DNA of 64,000 bases from Listeria welshimeri serovar 6b str. SLCC5334. Lineage in GTDB: Bacteria; Bacillota; Bacilli; Lactobacillales; Listeriaceae. The stretch lies in assembly GCF_000060285.1 (NCBI RefSeq), contig NC_008555.1, forward strand, positions 248,001 through 312,000, in the 5' to 3' direction. The position numbers and the translations under genes are program-made. How positions within the stretch are numbered: position 1 is the first letter of the stretch; each line of letters begins with the position of its first letter. Below the pieces are notes generated by a model. That model searched no databases and was not told the DNA's origin. It saw nothing but the letters and a program-made list of their open reading frames with translations. Of this stretch, positions 38,413 through 48,257 are shown one piece after another.

Positions 38413-39252
38413 ATGGATTGGCGTAAAACACAACTGATTTTTATTTTAACACTCCTCATATTAAATATATTTTTAACTGTTATTTTCTTTACGAAACAAC
38501 TATCAGATGATCCTGATACACTTGGGAATGAAACACTAGAAGAACGTTTAAAAGCTGATAATATAACTCATCCAGAATTATCTTCTAAACCAACTAGTGG
38601 AGCTATTTTCACGACAGAAAGAGCAGCATTCACTCCAAAAGATGTAAGTGATTTAACTGGACAATCCCTTACGTTAAAAGATAACAACAAACAAATTTTT
38701 TCCGTATTGCAAAGTCCGGTTAAAGCTGGGAAAAAAGGTAATAATCCAGAATTCCAGAAATTCTTGGAAACAGAAGTTTATCGAGGAGAGTCTTATGAAT
38801 TTTGGGATTACGATAAAGAAGCGCAAACATTAACATTTAACCAGCTAATTAATAATAATATGGTTTTATTTGATGAAGCAGGTCAAATCACATTTTATTT
38901 GGATGAAGATGATAGAGTGGTGTCTTATGAACAAACTTGGATGTCCAAACAAGATGATTTAAAAGAAAAAACGAACTTAATGTCAGCAACGGACGCTTTA
39001 GAAGCAGTGTATCAACATGGCGAATTAAAACAAGATAGTGATGTGGTTTCCGCAACATTTGGCTACTATACAACCGTGCAACTACCATCAGGAAATGTTT
39101 ATTTTCCCGTATGGTGCTTTGAAGTGAAGCATTCTGGAAAAATAAACTATGTTTTAGTTAACGCCAAAGATGAGCAAGTAATTAATCAATCAGAGAACAA
39201 AACAACAACAGAGCAAGGCGCAGAATTATCTAGCCGTCAAAAAACAAAGTAG
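38413..39252 (+). CDS. walI: WalK-modulating protein WalI (YycI)
   Basis: A 279-residue YycI protein with an N-terminal helix (TQLIFILTLLILNIFLTVIFF) and an extracytoplasmic domain structurally related to the C-terminal part of YycH. AAGGAGG lies before the ATG at 38413 and overlaps the end of walH; earlier in-frame codons inside walH are unlikely starts. A terminator follows at 39260, before walJ. Confidence 0.93.
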   Translation: MDWRKTQLIFILTLLILNIFLTVIFFTKQLSDDPDTLGNETLEERLKADNITHPELSSKPTSGAIFTTERAAFTPKDVSDLTGQSLTLKDNNKQIFSVLQSPVKAGKKGNNPEFQKFLETEVYRGESYEFWDYDKEAQTLTFNQLINNNMVLFDEAGQITFYLDEDDRVVSYEQTWMSKQDDLKEKTNLMSATDALEAVYQHGELKQDSDVVSATFGYYTTVQLPSGNVYFPVWCFEVKHSGKINYVLVNAKDEQVINQSENKTTTEQGAELSSRQKTK

Positions 39253-39259
39253 GACATGG

Positions 39260-39295
39260 GCCAACCTAATTGAAACAAAATTAGGTTGGCTTTTT
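39260..39295 (+). terminator. terminator after walI
   Basis: GCCAACCTAAT / ATTAGGTTGGC stem, loop TGAAACAAA, then TTTTT. It separates walRKHI from walJ-htrA, unless read-through is substantial. Confidence 0.9.
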
Positions 39296-39369
39296 CAAAC
39301 GATGGCACATGCAATTTTGCCAGATTAGCGTTACAATAGAAGATATATAAGCCTTTAGGGGGATAAAAA

Positions 39370-40200
39370 ATGTTCGCAAATAAAATTCTAACTGAAAAAG
39401 ATACGGATCAAATCCGATTTAGTATATTAGCTAGTGGGAGTTCGGGAAACGCTACACTTATCGAAACCGGGGATCAAAAAATCCTTGTAGACTGCGGTTT
39501 AAGTGGCAAAAAGATGGAAGGTCTGTTTGCACAAGTTGGTCGTAATATGAATGATTTAGACGCGATTTTAATTACGCACGAGCATTCGGATCATATTAAA
39601 GGTTTAGGAGTTCTTGCTCGAAAATACAAACTCCCTATATATGCGAATGCAAAAACGTGGAAAGCAATGGACAATATGATTGGTGAAGTTTCTTCTGATC
39701 AGAAGTTTCAATTCGATATGGAAACAGTGAAATCTTTTGGAAGTATGCAAGTAGAGTCCTTTGGTGTTTCTCATGACGCGATTGAGCCAATGTTTTACAT
39801 ATTCCATAACGGGAATAAAAAATTTGTAATGATTACTGATACTGGTTATGTGAGTGATCGTATGAAAGGGCATATTGCTGGTGCGGATGCCTATCTTTTT
39901 GAAAGTAATCATGATGTAGAAATGCTTCGAATGGGACGCTATCCTTGGAACGTAAAACGCAGAATTTTAGGCGACGAGGGACATGTGAGCAATGAAGATG
40001 CCGCAATAGCTATGAGCGAAGTAATTACGGATCAAACGAAACGAATTTATTTAGGTCATCTTAGTAAAGACAATAATATGAAAGAATTAGCGAGAATGAG
40101 CGTAACACAAACACTTATTTCAGAAGGAATTGATGTTGGCGGTAAACTAGAAATTTTTGATACAGACCCTGACAACGCAACATCCATCTTTACGATTTAA
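39370..40200 (+). CDS. walJ: metallo-beta-lactamase-fold exonuclease WalJ (YycJ)
   Basis: A 276-residue hydrolase. The HxHxDH motif is [10 protein letters not shown], preceded by [13 protein letters not shown] and [12 protein letters not shown]; further metal ligands are in [10 protein letters not shown] and YLGHLSKDN. YycJ proteins are 5'-3' exonuclease-like enzymes proposed to act in DNA replication or mismatch repair. GGGGGAT precedes the ATG. Downstream of walI behind a terminator. Confidence 0.92.
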   Translation: MFANKILTEKDTDQIRFSILASGSSGNATLIETGDQKILVDCGLSGKKMEGLFAQVGRNMNDLDAILITHEHSDHIKGLGVLARKYKLPIYANAKTWKAMDNMIGEVSSDQKFQFDMETVKSFGSMQVESFGVSHDAIEPMFYIFHNGNKKFVMITDTGYVSDRMKGHIAGADAYLFESNHDVEMLRMGRYPWNVKRRILGDEGHVSNEDAAIAMSEVITDQTKRIYLGHLSKDNNMKELARMSVTQTLISEGIDVGGKLEIFDTDPDNATSIFTI

Positions 40201-40221
40201 GTTTCACCATTTTTTTAAAGC

Positions 40222-40240
40222 TTTTTCATCGTTTTTTCAT
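40222..40240 (+). promoter_or_regulatory. direct repeats in the htrA promoter region
   Basis: TTTTTCAT occurs at 40222-40229 and 40233-40240, starts 11 bases apart (one helical turn), with a related TTTCACCAT at 40202-40210. Spacing suits an OmpR-type response regulator. Similar TTTTCA-type octamers serve CssR at htrA promoters in B. subtilis; the regulator here is not identified. Confidence 0.4.
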
Positions 40241-40297
40241 ATTTAAAGTTTACTATGGAAGTATATAAATGCGAATTTTGCAGAGAGGAAGGAAGAC

Positions 40298-41800
40298 ATG
40301 GACGAGAAAGAAAAAGATTTAAATGAAAACAGCGAGAATGAGAGCACGCCAAAAAGAGAGGTCGAGGAAACTTTACATACCCCTGAGAGCTCGCAACCTG
40401 TCCAAGAATCTCCTATAGTAGAAGGCGTGACTCCAGAAGGAGAGAAATTTGCCGGAGCAACGGAGGAAGCTGCTGAGGCAAGTTCTACTAATGCATTTTT
40501 TGAAGAAGCAAGTAACAAAGAACCAGAGGCAACAAGACCAGCTCCAGGACCAAGACGCACGGGTGTAACTGGTGGCGGAGCAATTCCTCCAAATAGAGTG
40601 AATAATGGCGGAAGTGGTAACGGGAACGGAGAACCACCGAAGCGAGGCAAACACTTTATTGGCTACTTTTTAACTGCACTTATTGGTGTTATTATCGGCG
40701 GGCTAATCATTTTCTTTGTAGCATGGGATAGTGGTGATAACGCTGATACAACTACTAACACAAATAATAAAGCTAGCAAAGTAGAAAAAGTTTCTGTAAA
40801 TACAACATCAGATGTAACTAAAGCAGTAAATAAAGTACAAGATGCGGTAGTCAGTGTACTAAATTACCAATCATCTTCTTCACTTGATGGCTCCACTGGT
40901 TCTGAACAAGAAGCATCATCAGGATCCGGTGTTATTTACAAAAAAGCTAATGGAAAAGCATATATAGTAACAAATAATCACGTTGTTGCCGATGCAAATA
41001 AATTAGAAGTCACTTTTTCAAGTGGTAAAAAATCAGAAGCGAAATTACTTGGAACAGACGAATGGAACGATTTAGCTGTTCTAGAAATTGATGATAAGAA
41101 TGTCAGCACCGTTGCTACATTTGGCGATTCTGATGCATTAAAACTTGGTGAACCAGCAATTGCAATTGGTAGCCCACTTGGAACTGAATTTTCCGGTTCT
41201 GTAACACAAGGTATTATTTCCGGTTTAAACCGTGCAGTCCCAGTTGATACAAATGGCGACGGAACAGAAGACTGGGAAGCTGATGTTATCCAAACAGACG
41301 CAGCAATCAACCCAGGTAATAGTGGTGGAGCTTTAATTAATATTGAAGGCCAAGTAATTGGTATTAACTCAATGAAAATTTCAATGGAAAATGTAGAGGG
41401 TATTAGCTTTGCAATTCCAAGTAATACCGTAGAACCAATCATTGAACAACTAGAAACTAAGGGTGAAGTTGAACGTCCATCTCTAGGTGTTTCCTTACGT
41501 GACGTTGACACAATTCCTGAAACACAACAAAAAAATATCTTGAAATTACCAGATAGTGTAGATTACGGCGCAATGGTACAACAAGTAGTATCAGGTTCTG
41601 CTGCAGCTAAAGCAGGATTAAAACAATATGATGTGATTGTTGAACTAAATGGTGAAAAAGTAACGAATTCTATGACATTACGCAAAATTTTATATGGTAA
41701 TGATGTGAAAATTGGCGATAAAGTCAAAGTGAAATACTATCGTGATGGGAAAGAAAAAACGACAGATATTAAATTAGAAGCAGCAAAAATAACTACATGA
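40298..41800 (+). CDS. htrA: membrane-anchored serine protease/chaperone HtrA
   Basis: A 500-residue DegP/HtrA protease. An acidic, proline-rich cytoplasmic tail (1-115) is followed by one helix (about 119-141), then a trypsin-like domain with the triad His228 (TNNHVVADA), Asp258 (NDLAVLEID) and Ser342 (NPGNSGGAL), and one PDZ domain (about 390-490, GVSLRDVD to KVKYYRDGKEK). It degrades or refolds misfolded envelope proteins and supports stress tolerance in Listeria. GAGAGGAAGG precedes the ATG. Confidence 0.96.
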   Translation: MDEKEKDLNENSENESTPKREVEETLHTPESSQPVQESPIVEGVTPEGEKFAGATEEAAEASSTNAFFEEASNKEPEATRPAPGPRRTGVTGGGAIPPNRVNNGGSGNGNGEPPKRGKHFIGYFLTALIGVIIGGLIIFFVAWDSGDNADTTTNTNNKASKVEKVSVNTTSDVTKAVNKVQDAVVSVLNYQSSSSLDGSTGSEQEASSGSGVIYKKANGKAYIVTNNHVVADANKLEVTFSSGKKSEAKLLGTDEWNDLAVLEIDDKNVSTVATFGDSDALKLGEPAIAIGSPLGTEFSGSVTQGIISGLNRAVPVDTNGDGTEDWEADVIQTDAAINPGNSGGALINIEGQVIGINSMKISMENVEGISFAIPSNTVEPIIEQLETKGEVERPSLGVSLRDVDTIPETQQKNILKLPDSVDYGAMVQQVVSGSAAAKAGLKQYDVIVELNGEKVTNSMTLRKILYGNDVKIGDKVKVKYYRDGKEKTTDIKLEAAKITT

Positions 41801-41805
41801 TAATG

Positions 41806-41844
41806 AAAAGTCATTCTCTTATAAAAAGAGAGTGACTTTTTTTC
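41806..41844 (+). terminator. terminator of htrA
   Basis: AAAAGTCATTCTCTT / AAGAGAGTGACTTTT stem with loop ATAAA, followed by T-rich sequence. Confidence 0.92.
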
Positions 41845-42370
41845 TGTGGAAAACTTGTGGATATTAATTTTTTTCGGATATAGATATGGTAGAGAACAGG
41901 AATTCTGCTACTAAATATAGAAGTGATTTGTGGATATGTGGATAACTTCTGTGGATAACCTGTGTGTAAGCAGTGAATATCTTGTGGAAAAGAACAATTT
42001 TGATAATTTACTCAATAAACACAGATTTATTTTTGGAAAAAACATATTTTTTGCGAAAATATAGGACAAAAAGGAAAAATGTGGATAGAAAGCCATTTAT
42101 CCACAATTTCCGTTTTGACAACTCGAATATCTGACAAGGAAAATAGCTTTACGCATGTGAGTTGGAACGCGGGAACAGTTGTAGGAGAAGGGATGACCTG
42201 TTTTTTTGAAGAATGACTTCAAGATATTAAAAGGACAGTTTAGCCTGTGGATAACCTGTGGATAGTGAAAATTCTATATCATATATATTGTATGGAATAT
42301 ATGTTCGGACACAAAATAGGGAATGGCACTGTGGATATGTGGATAGTTTTTGTGGATAACTTGTGTATAA
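41845..42370. other. cluster of DnaA-box-like sequences
   Basis: Six full matches to TGTGNATAA (or its complement TTATNCACA): 41937, 41950, 42097 (complement), 42246, 42351 and 42362. Nine more have one mismatch: 41845, 41856, 41929, 41961, 41983, 42080, 42257, 42330, 42338. Fourteen of fifteen point the same way and several come in close pairs (41929/41937, 42246/42257, 42330/42338, 42351/42362). Chance expectation in 530 bases is below one full match. No ORF with a ribosome binding site lies here. Probably a DnaA-titrating or regulatory cluster. Confidence 0.8.
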
Positions 42371-42477
42371 GAGTGGGATAACTTGTGGAGTATTTTTTAG
42401 TAGTAATTATTATTTGCAATAAAGCTGGGTAAAAGTAATAAGAAAAAGATAGTTATATCCGCCTAGAAAAAACATCA

Positions 42478-42506
42478 TTGACAGAAAGCGCTTTATCTTG
42501 TATCAT
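42478..42506 (+). promoter_or_regulatory. promoter of the bgl-licT-bglP operon with cre
   Basis: TTGACA (42478-42483), 17-base spacer, TATCAT (42501-42506). The spacer carries AAAGCGCTTT (42485-42494), the palindromic centre of a CcpA cre site, implying repression on preferred sugars. Confidence 0.8.
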
Positions 42507-42520
42507 AATGATTAATTAAA

Positions 42521-42616
42521 GGATTGTTACTGATTCGATCAGGCATGACCCGGAATAAGATAGAAACTTATCGAAAGAAATTTCGTGAGCTTTTGTCTAA
42601 TTTCGGGTCATTTTTT
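42521..42616 (+). promoter_or_regulatory. RAT antiterminator and overlapping terminator (first copy)
   Basis: 42521-42550 reads GGATTGTTACTG-ATTCGAT-CAGGCATGACC, a ribonucleic antiterminator of the LicT/BglG kind. Its 3' end overlaps the 5' arm of a terminator, TGACCCGGAAT (42546) pairing with ATTTCGGGTCA (42600-42610) before T6. LicT bound to the RAT should prevent this hairpin. Confidence 0.92.
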
Positions 42617-42622
42617 GTGTAA

Positions 42623-44065
<1,443 letters not shown>

Positions 44066-44111
44066 CTTAACTTTCCTAGATATAAACTAAACTATTGAAG
44101 AGGAATAAAAG

Positions 44112-44957
44112 ATGATAATAAAAAAAGTTTTTAATAATAATGTTGTTTTAGTCATTGAAAATCCTACAGAAGAAAAAATTTTGATGGGAAAAGGTATTGG
44201 TTTTCAAAAGTTTCCAGGCGACCCGGTTGATTTAGCGAATGTAGAAAAAACATTTGTATTGAATGATGAGGCAACAGAAGGGAAATTGGATGCTTTTTTT
44301 GAGGAAGTTCCTTTAGAGGTTATTCAAATGTGTGCTCATTTGTTGAAAAGCGGCAAAAAAGTACTCGGACCACATATTACAGATAATTTACTCATTCCAC
44401 TTGCCGACCATATTAATTTTGCAATAACACGTGTAAAAGAAGGAATTCAAATCGAGTATCCTTTAAAATGGGAAATTCGTCATATGTATCCAGAAGAAGT
44501 TGCCTTTGCAGAATCAGTAATCAAATGGATGAAAGACAAAGAAAATATTGAACTACCTAAAGAAGAAGTGGTTCCAATCGCCATGCATTTTGTTAATGCT
44601 AGGATTGGTACAGCAGAAGTTAACCAAGCTTTTGAAATGACAACTTTGGTTGCAAAAATTTTAGATATTATTAATTATCATTATCTTATTCAAGTAGATG
44701 AAGATTCATTAAATTATGCACGCTTAATGACACATTTGCGTTATTTCATTTTAAGGCAAATGAAAAAAGAATCAGACATAGTAGAGGAAGCCATTCTTTA
44801 TGATGTAGTAAAAAGTAAATATCCAAAAGCCTTTGAGTGTGCTTTAAAAGTCAAGAAATTACTCGAAGAAACAATGGGTTGGATTGTTAATCATGATGAG
44901 GTGCTATACCTCACACTGCACATCCACAGGGTTACTACTAGAGAAAAAACAAAATAA
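44112..44957 (+). CDS. licT: LicT/BglG-type transcription antiterminator
   Basis: A 281-residue RNA-binding antiterminator. Residues 1-55 form the CAT domain (IIKKVFNNNVVLVI, MGKGIGFQKFPGD). PRD1 (about 65-170) contains the regulatory His pair around DHINFAITR, and PRD2 (about 175-278) has LRYFILRQM and LTLHIHRV. PTS phosphorylation of the PRDs sets activity. Two RAT sites flank its own gene, one before the glucosidase and one before the transporter gene. Unusual order: the regulator is in the middle of the operon. Confidence 0.94.
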   Translation: MIIKKVFNNNVVLVIENPTEEKILMGKGIGFQKFPGDPVDLANVEKTFVLNDEATEGKLDAFFEEVPLEVIQMCAHLLKSGKKVLGPHITDNLLIPLADHINFAITRVKEGIQIEYPLKWEIRHMYPEEVAFAESVIKWMKDKENIELPKEEVVPIAMHFVNARIGTAEVNQAFEMTTLVAKILDIINYHYLIQVDEDSLNYARLMTHLRYFILRQMKKESDIVEEAILYDVVKSKYPKAFECALKVKKLLEETMGWIVNHDEVLYLTLHIHRVTTREKTK

Positions 44958-44965
44958 TTTATTGT

Positions 44966-45054
44966 AGGATCGTTACTGTTCGGCAGGCGTGACCTAAATA
45001 AAAGATAGCGACACTTAATTTTAAGTAGTTATATCTTTTATTTGGGTCTTTTTT
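44966..45054 (+). promoter_or_regulatory. RAT antiterminator and overlapping terminator (second copy)
   Basis: 44966-44994 reads AGGATCGTTACTG-TTCGG-CAGGCGTGACC, a second RAT. The terminator pairs GACCTAAATAAAAGATA (44991-45007) with TATCTTTTATTTGGGTC (45032-45048), 17 bp, then T6. This gives a separate switch just in front of the transporter gene. Confidence 0.92.
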
Positions 45055-45079
45055 ATTACAAATGAACTGGAGGAGAACA

Positions 45080-46954
45080 ATGAATAATCAAGAATTAGCA
45101 AAAGAGATACTCGCTCTTGTTGGTGGGGAAGAGAACGTCACAGAAGTCATGCATTGTTTCACAAGACTAAGATTTCACTTGAAGAAGATAGATCTGGCGG
45201 ATGTAGAAAAAATTGAAGCATTACCAGGCGTTATAAATGTTCAAATTCAAAGTGGACAATTTCAAGTAGTTATTGGTAATAAAGTTTCTAAAGTATACAA
45301 AGAATTAATAAAGCTTGGAGATTTTAAGCAAGGAGATAGTTCGGAAATTGAGCAAGATAAGAAAAAAGGCAATCTCATAGGTCGTTTTTTTGAAGTGATT
45401 TCTACTATATTCTCGCCAATAATTCCTGCGATTGCTGGTGCGGGGATGCTTAAAGGTCTTTTAGGGTTAGTAACTGCACTTGGCTTGGTTGAACAAACTA
45501 GTAGTGTAGTAACGATGCTTCAAATTGTATCAGATTGTGTATTTTACTTTTTACCGTTTTTCTTAGCAGTTTCAGCAGCTCGGATTTTCAAAACGAATGA
45601 ATTTATTGCAGTGGCTGTAGCTGGGGGAATGATGTACCCAATTATTGTAGAAGGAGCAAAAGCTATTGCAAATGGTGGTCCAACTGGCTTAGACTTGTTT
45701 GGAGTTCCTGTTCCTTTTATTAATTATAGTTCAACCGTTATTCCGATTATTTTAGCAGTTTGGATTTTAAGTTATGTTTATCGTTGGGTAGATAGCTGGA
45801 TGCCAGATTCTTTAGGTATTGTATTTACACCGACTGTTGTATTATTAATTATAATTCCAGTTCAATTAATTGTTATTGGACCACTAGGCTCTTACTTAGG
45901 TATTTGGATTGCAGAAGGAGTGACATGGTTATTTGCACATGGTGGGATTATAGCTGGTGGACTTCTTGGAGCTACAAGACCGTTACTAGTTATGGTTGGA
46001 ATGCACTATGGTTTAATGCCAATTGCGATTCAAAATATCGCTGTATTAGGCCATGACTACTTACTACCAGTATTCTTAATGGCAAACATGGGACAAGCAG
46101 CAGCGGCATTAGCAGTATTTTTAAAAACAAAAAACAAAGATTTAAAAGCAATCGCGGGATCATCAACAATTGCTGGATTTTTAGGAATTACTGAACCAGC
46201 GATGTACGGTGTTAACTTAAAACTGAAAAAACCATTTATCGCAGCTTTAATTGGTTCAGGTGTTGGTGGTGCTTTTGTAACAGGCCTTGGAGTTACAGGT
46301 AACGCATTTGTTTTACCAGGAATAATGAGTTTGCCAGTATTCATGGGACCAAAATTTATTTATCTTATTATTGGGCTGATAATTACAATCACTATTACGA
46401 TTGTTTTAACATTCCTGATGAAATTTGAAGATGGTCCAACTGTGGGCACTACAACGAAGAAAAAGCAAAATAAAGCTTCATCAATAGAACATACAACCAT
46501 TTTAAGCCCTGTAGTGGGAACAACAGTTGCTCTCAAAGATGTACCAGATAAGACATTTGCAGAAGAAATTATGGGAAAAGGGATGGCTATAAATCCAACT
46601 GTGGGAGAAATTTATGCCCCTTTTACTGGTGAAATCGCTACATTCTTTAAAACGGGTCACGCGATTGGCTTGCGATCAGACGAAGGGGTAGAATTGCTTA
46701 TCCACGTCGGAATTGATACAGTCAATTTAAATGGGGCTCATTTCCACCCTCAAGTGAAACAAGGAGATCAAGTTAAAACTGGGGATCTATTATTGACATT
46801 TGATATCGCAGAAATAAAGAAAGCTGGATATGAAACAGTCACCCCGGTTATTGTAACGAATACAGAGAATTATTTGGATGTTATTGCAACCGATGAAAAC
46901 CAGACAATCGGACGAGAAGATTGGCTGATTCAAGTTATTAATAAAATGAAATGA
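45080..46954 (+). CDS. bglP: beta-glucoside PTS transporter EIIBCA
   Basis: A 624-residue three-domain permease. EIIB (1-85) has the phospho-Cys in EVMHCFTRLRF. EIIC (about 105-455) has about ten helices. EIIA (about 480-624) has the phospho-His in LLIHVGIDTVNL and the second His in TGHAIGLRSDEG. It imports and phosphorylates beta-glucosides and also signals to LicT. An in-frame ATG at 45062 is rejected, since CTGGAGGAG lies between it and 45080. Terminator at 46958. Confidence 0.95.
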   Translation: MNNQELAKEILALVGGEENVTEVMHCFTRLRFHLKKIDLADVEKIEALPGVINVQIQSGQFQVVIGNKVSKVYKELIKLGDFKQGDSSEIEQDKKKGNLIGRFFEVISTIFSPIIPAIAGAGMLKGLLGLVTALGLVEQTSSVVTMLQIVSDCVFYFLPFFLAVSAARIFKTNEFIAVAVAGGMMYPIIVEGAKAIANGGPTGLDLFGVPVPFINYSSTVIPIILAVWILSYVYRWVDSWMPDSLGIVFTPTVVLLIIIPVQLIVIGPLGSYLGIWIAEGVTWLFAHGGIIAGGLLGATRPLLVMVGMHYGLMPIAIQNIAVLGHDYLLPVFLMANMGQAAAALAVFLKTKNKDLKAIAGSSTIAGFLGITEPAMYGVNLKLKKPFIAALIGSGVGGAFVTGLGVTGNAFVLPGIMSLPVFMGPKFIYLIIGLIITITITIVLTFLMKFEDGPTVGTTTKKKQNKASSIEHTTILSPVVGTTVALKDVPDKTFAEEIMGKGMAINPTVGEIYAPFTGEIATFFKTGHAIGLRSDEGVELLIHVGIDTVNLNGAHFHPQVKQGDQVKTGDLLLTFDIAEIKKAGYETVTPVIVTNTENYLDVIATDENQTIGREDWLIQVINKMK

Positions 46955-46957
46955 TTT

Positions 46958-46993
46958 TAAAACACTATTCTTTAACGAGGATAGTGTTTTTTT
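46958..46993 (+). terminator. terminator of the bgl-licT-bglP operon
   Basis: AAAACACTAT / ATAGTGTTTT stem with loop TCTTTAACGAGG, then T-rich tail. Confidence 0.88.
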
Positions 46994-47075
46994 ATTTAGA
47001 ATTATAGATTTTGGTAGTGTTGGATGTGTTCTTTGATGTATGATAAATGTATCAATAAAGATAAGGGTGACGTAT

Positions 47076-47555
47076 ATGAATATCCAAATTATAACGGTGG
47101 GCAAACTAAAAGAAAAATATTTAGTTCAAGGAATTGCCGAGTATTTAAAACGACTTACTGCATATGCAAAAGTGACGATTGTTGAAGTTCCGGATGAAAA
47201 AGCACCAGAAGTGTTAAGTGATGCGGAAATGAAGCAAGTGAAAGATAAAGAAGGTGTGCGGATTTTAGCAAAGATTCCAGATGACACCCATGTGATTGCA
47301 CTAGCTATTGATGGGAAAATGAAGTCGAGTGAGGAGTTTGCAGCGGATTTGGATAAGCTGGCGACGTATGGTAAAAGTAAGGTGGCGTTTGTGATTGGTG
47401 GATCGCTGGGGCTTAGTGAGTCGGTGTTGAAGCGGAGTGATGAGCAGATTTCGTTTGGTCGGTTAACGTTACCACATCAGTTGATGAGATTGGTGCTGGT
47501 GGAGCAGGTTTACCGGGCATTTCGGATTGTTCGGGGAGAGCCTTATCATAAATAG
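47076..47555 (+). CDS. rlmH: 23S rRNA pseudouridine-1915 N3-methyltransferase
   Basis: A 159-residue SPOUT methyltransferase that modifies helix 69 of 23S rRNA. The N-terminus reads [19 protein letters not shown]-binding knot motifs are [30 protein letters not shown] and [19 protein letters not shown], ending in EPYHK. An upstream in-frame ATG (47040) is rejected because AAGGGTGA precedes 47076 and the family starts here. In relatives rlmH follows htrA directly; here a bgl operon lies between. Confidence 0.97.
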   Translation: MNIQIITVGKLKEKYLVQGIAEYLKRLTAYAKVTIVEVPDEKAPEVLSDAEMKQVKDKEGVRILAKIPDDTHVIALAIDGKMKSSEEFAADLDKLATYGKSKVAFVIGGSLGLSESVLKRSDEQISFGRLTLPHQLMRLVLVEQVYRAFRIVRGEPYHK

Positions 47556-47582
47556 AACTTTTTTATCAAAGGAGAATTCAAA

Positions 47583-48233
47583 ATGAAATTTCTAAAAAAA
47601 TATGGTTTTTACTTTTTAATACTGGCGGTTTTAAGTGACTTTCTAACGCCTTATATACTCGGAATATTTTATCCTGGATTAAACCAAATGACACGGGTTA
47701 TGAGTGTGTTTGGGGATGTGGCTAGTCCGGTTCGAGGGGCATTTTTGGTTTGGTCGGTGGTGTCGGGCGTACTGTTTGTGCTTTCGTTACCGGCGATTTA
47801 TCAGAGCGCTATTAAGCAATCGCGAACTTTGGCAATTTTGCTCGTTTCTGCGATTGGTTTGTATGGAATTGGTGATTGTATTTTCACAGGATTGTTTAGT
47901 ATTGATACGGAGCAGTCGAGTTGGACATTTTCCACTTGGGTTCACAATATTGGCTCGGGGCTTGGTTACGCGGGATTTTTAATTTTTCCATTATTTTTGG
48001 TTATCTTATACAGGAAAAAAGCTGAGAAAACACTAAGTAATCTGTATCTTGTATTGTTGATTGTCAGTTTGCTATCTGCGGGCATTTATGGACTTGCGCG
48101 GATTCCTGCTGTGAATTACTTACCAGTTTTAGATAAAATTGGCTTTTGTCAGCGGATTAGTTTCTTTTTTAATTACTTGCCCATGGTTGTTTTTGGAGTT
48201 GACCAGATTAGAAGAGGATATAGAAAACCCTAG
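47583..48233 (+). CDS. DUF998-type membrane protein
   Basis: A 216-residue integral membrane protein with about six helices, starting YGFYFLILAVLSDFLTPYILG. The periodic helices with GDCIFTGLFSID and WVHNIGSGLGYAGF between them match the DUF998 family of unknown function. It begins 27 bases after rlmH with AAAGGAG and may be cotranscribed. Its stop lies inside the following bidirectional terminator. Confidence 0.7.
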   Translation: MKFLKKYGFYFLILAVLSDFLTPYILGIFYPGLNQMTRVMSVFGDVASPVRGAFLVWSVVSGVLFVLSLPAIYQSAIKQSRTLAILLVSAIGLYGIGDCIFTGLFSIDTEQSSWTFSTWVHNIGSGLGYAGFLIFPLFLVILYRKKAEKTLSNLYLVLLIVSLLSAGIYGLARIPAVNYLPVLDKIGFCQRISFFFNYLPMVVFGVDQIRRGYRKP

Positions 48234-48257
48234 ATTTTCAGGAATCTAGGGTTTTTT
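48224..48257. terminator. bidirectional terminator between convergent genes
   Basis: AAAACCCTAGATT / AATCTAGGGTTTT with a short loop, between the DUF998 gene and the PRD regulator gene. Confidence 0.92.

Noticed and set aside
40978-41511. 177-codon minus-strand ORF inside htrA
   Set aside because: It is the shadow of the strongly supported htrA coding frame and has no ribosome binding site or known motif.
41911-42096. 61-codon minus-strand ORF in the DnaA-box cluster
   Set aside because: Its sequence is produced by the repeated TGTGGATAA motif and AT-rich spacers; no ribosome binding site.
41845-42370. CRISPR array or iteron-type plasmid origin as explanation for the repeats
   Set aside because: Repeats are 9-mers at irregular distances without spacers of fixed length, and no Rep gene is nearby; DnaA boxes fit better.
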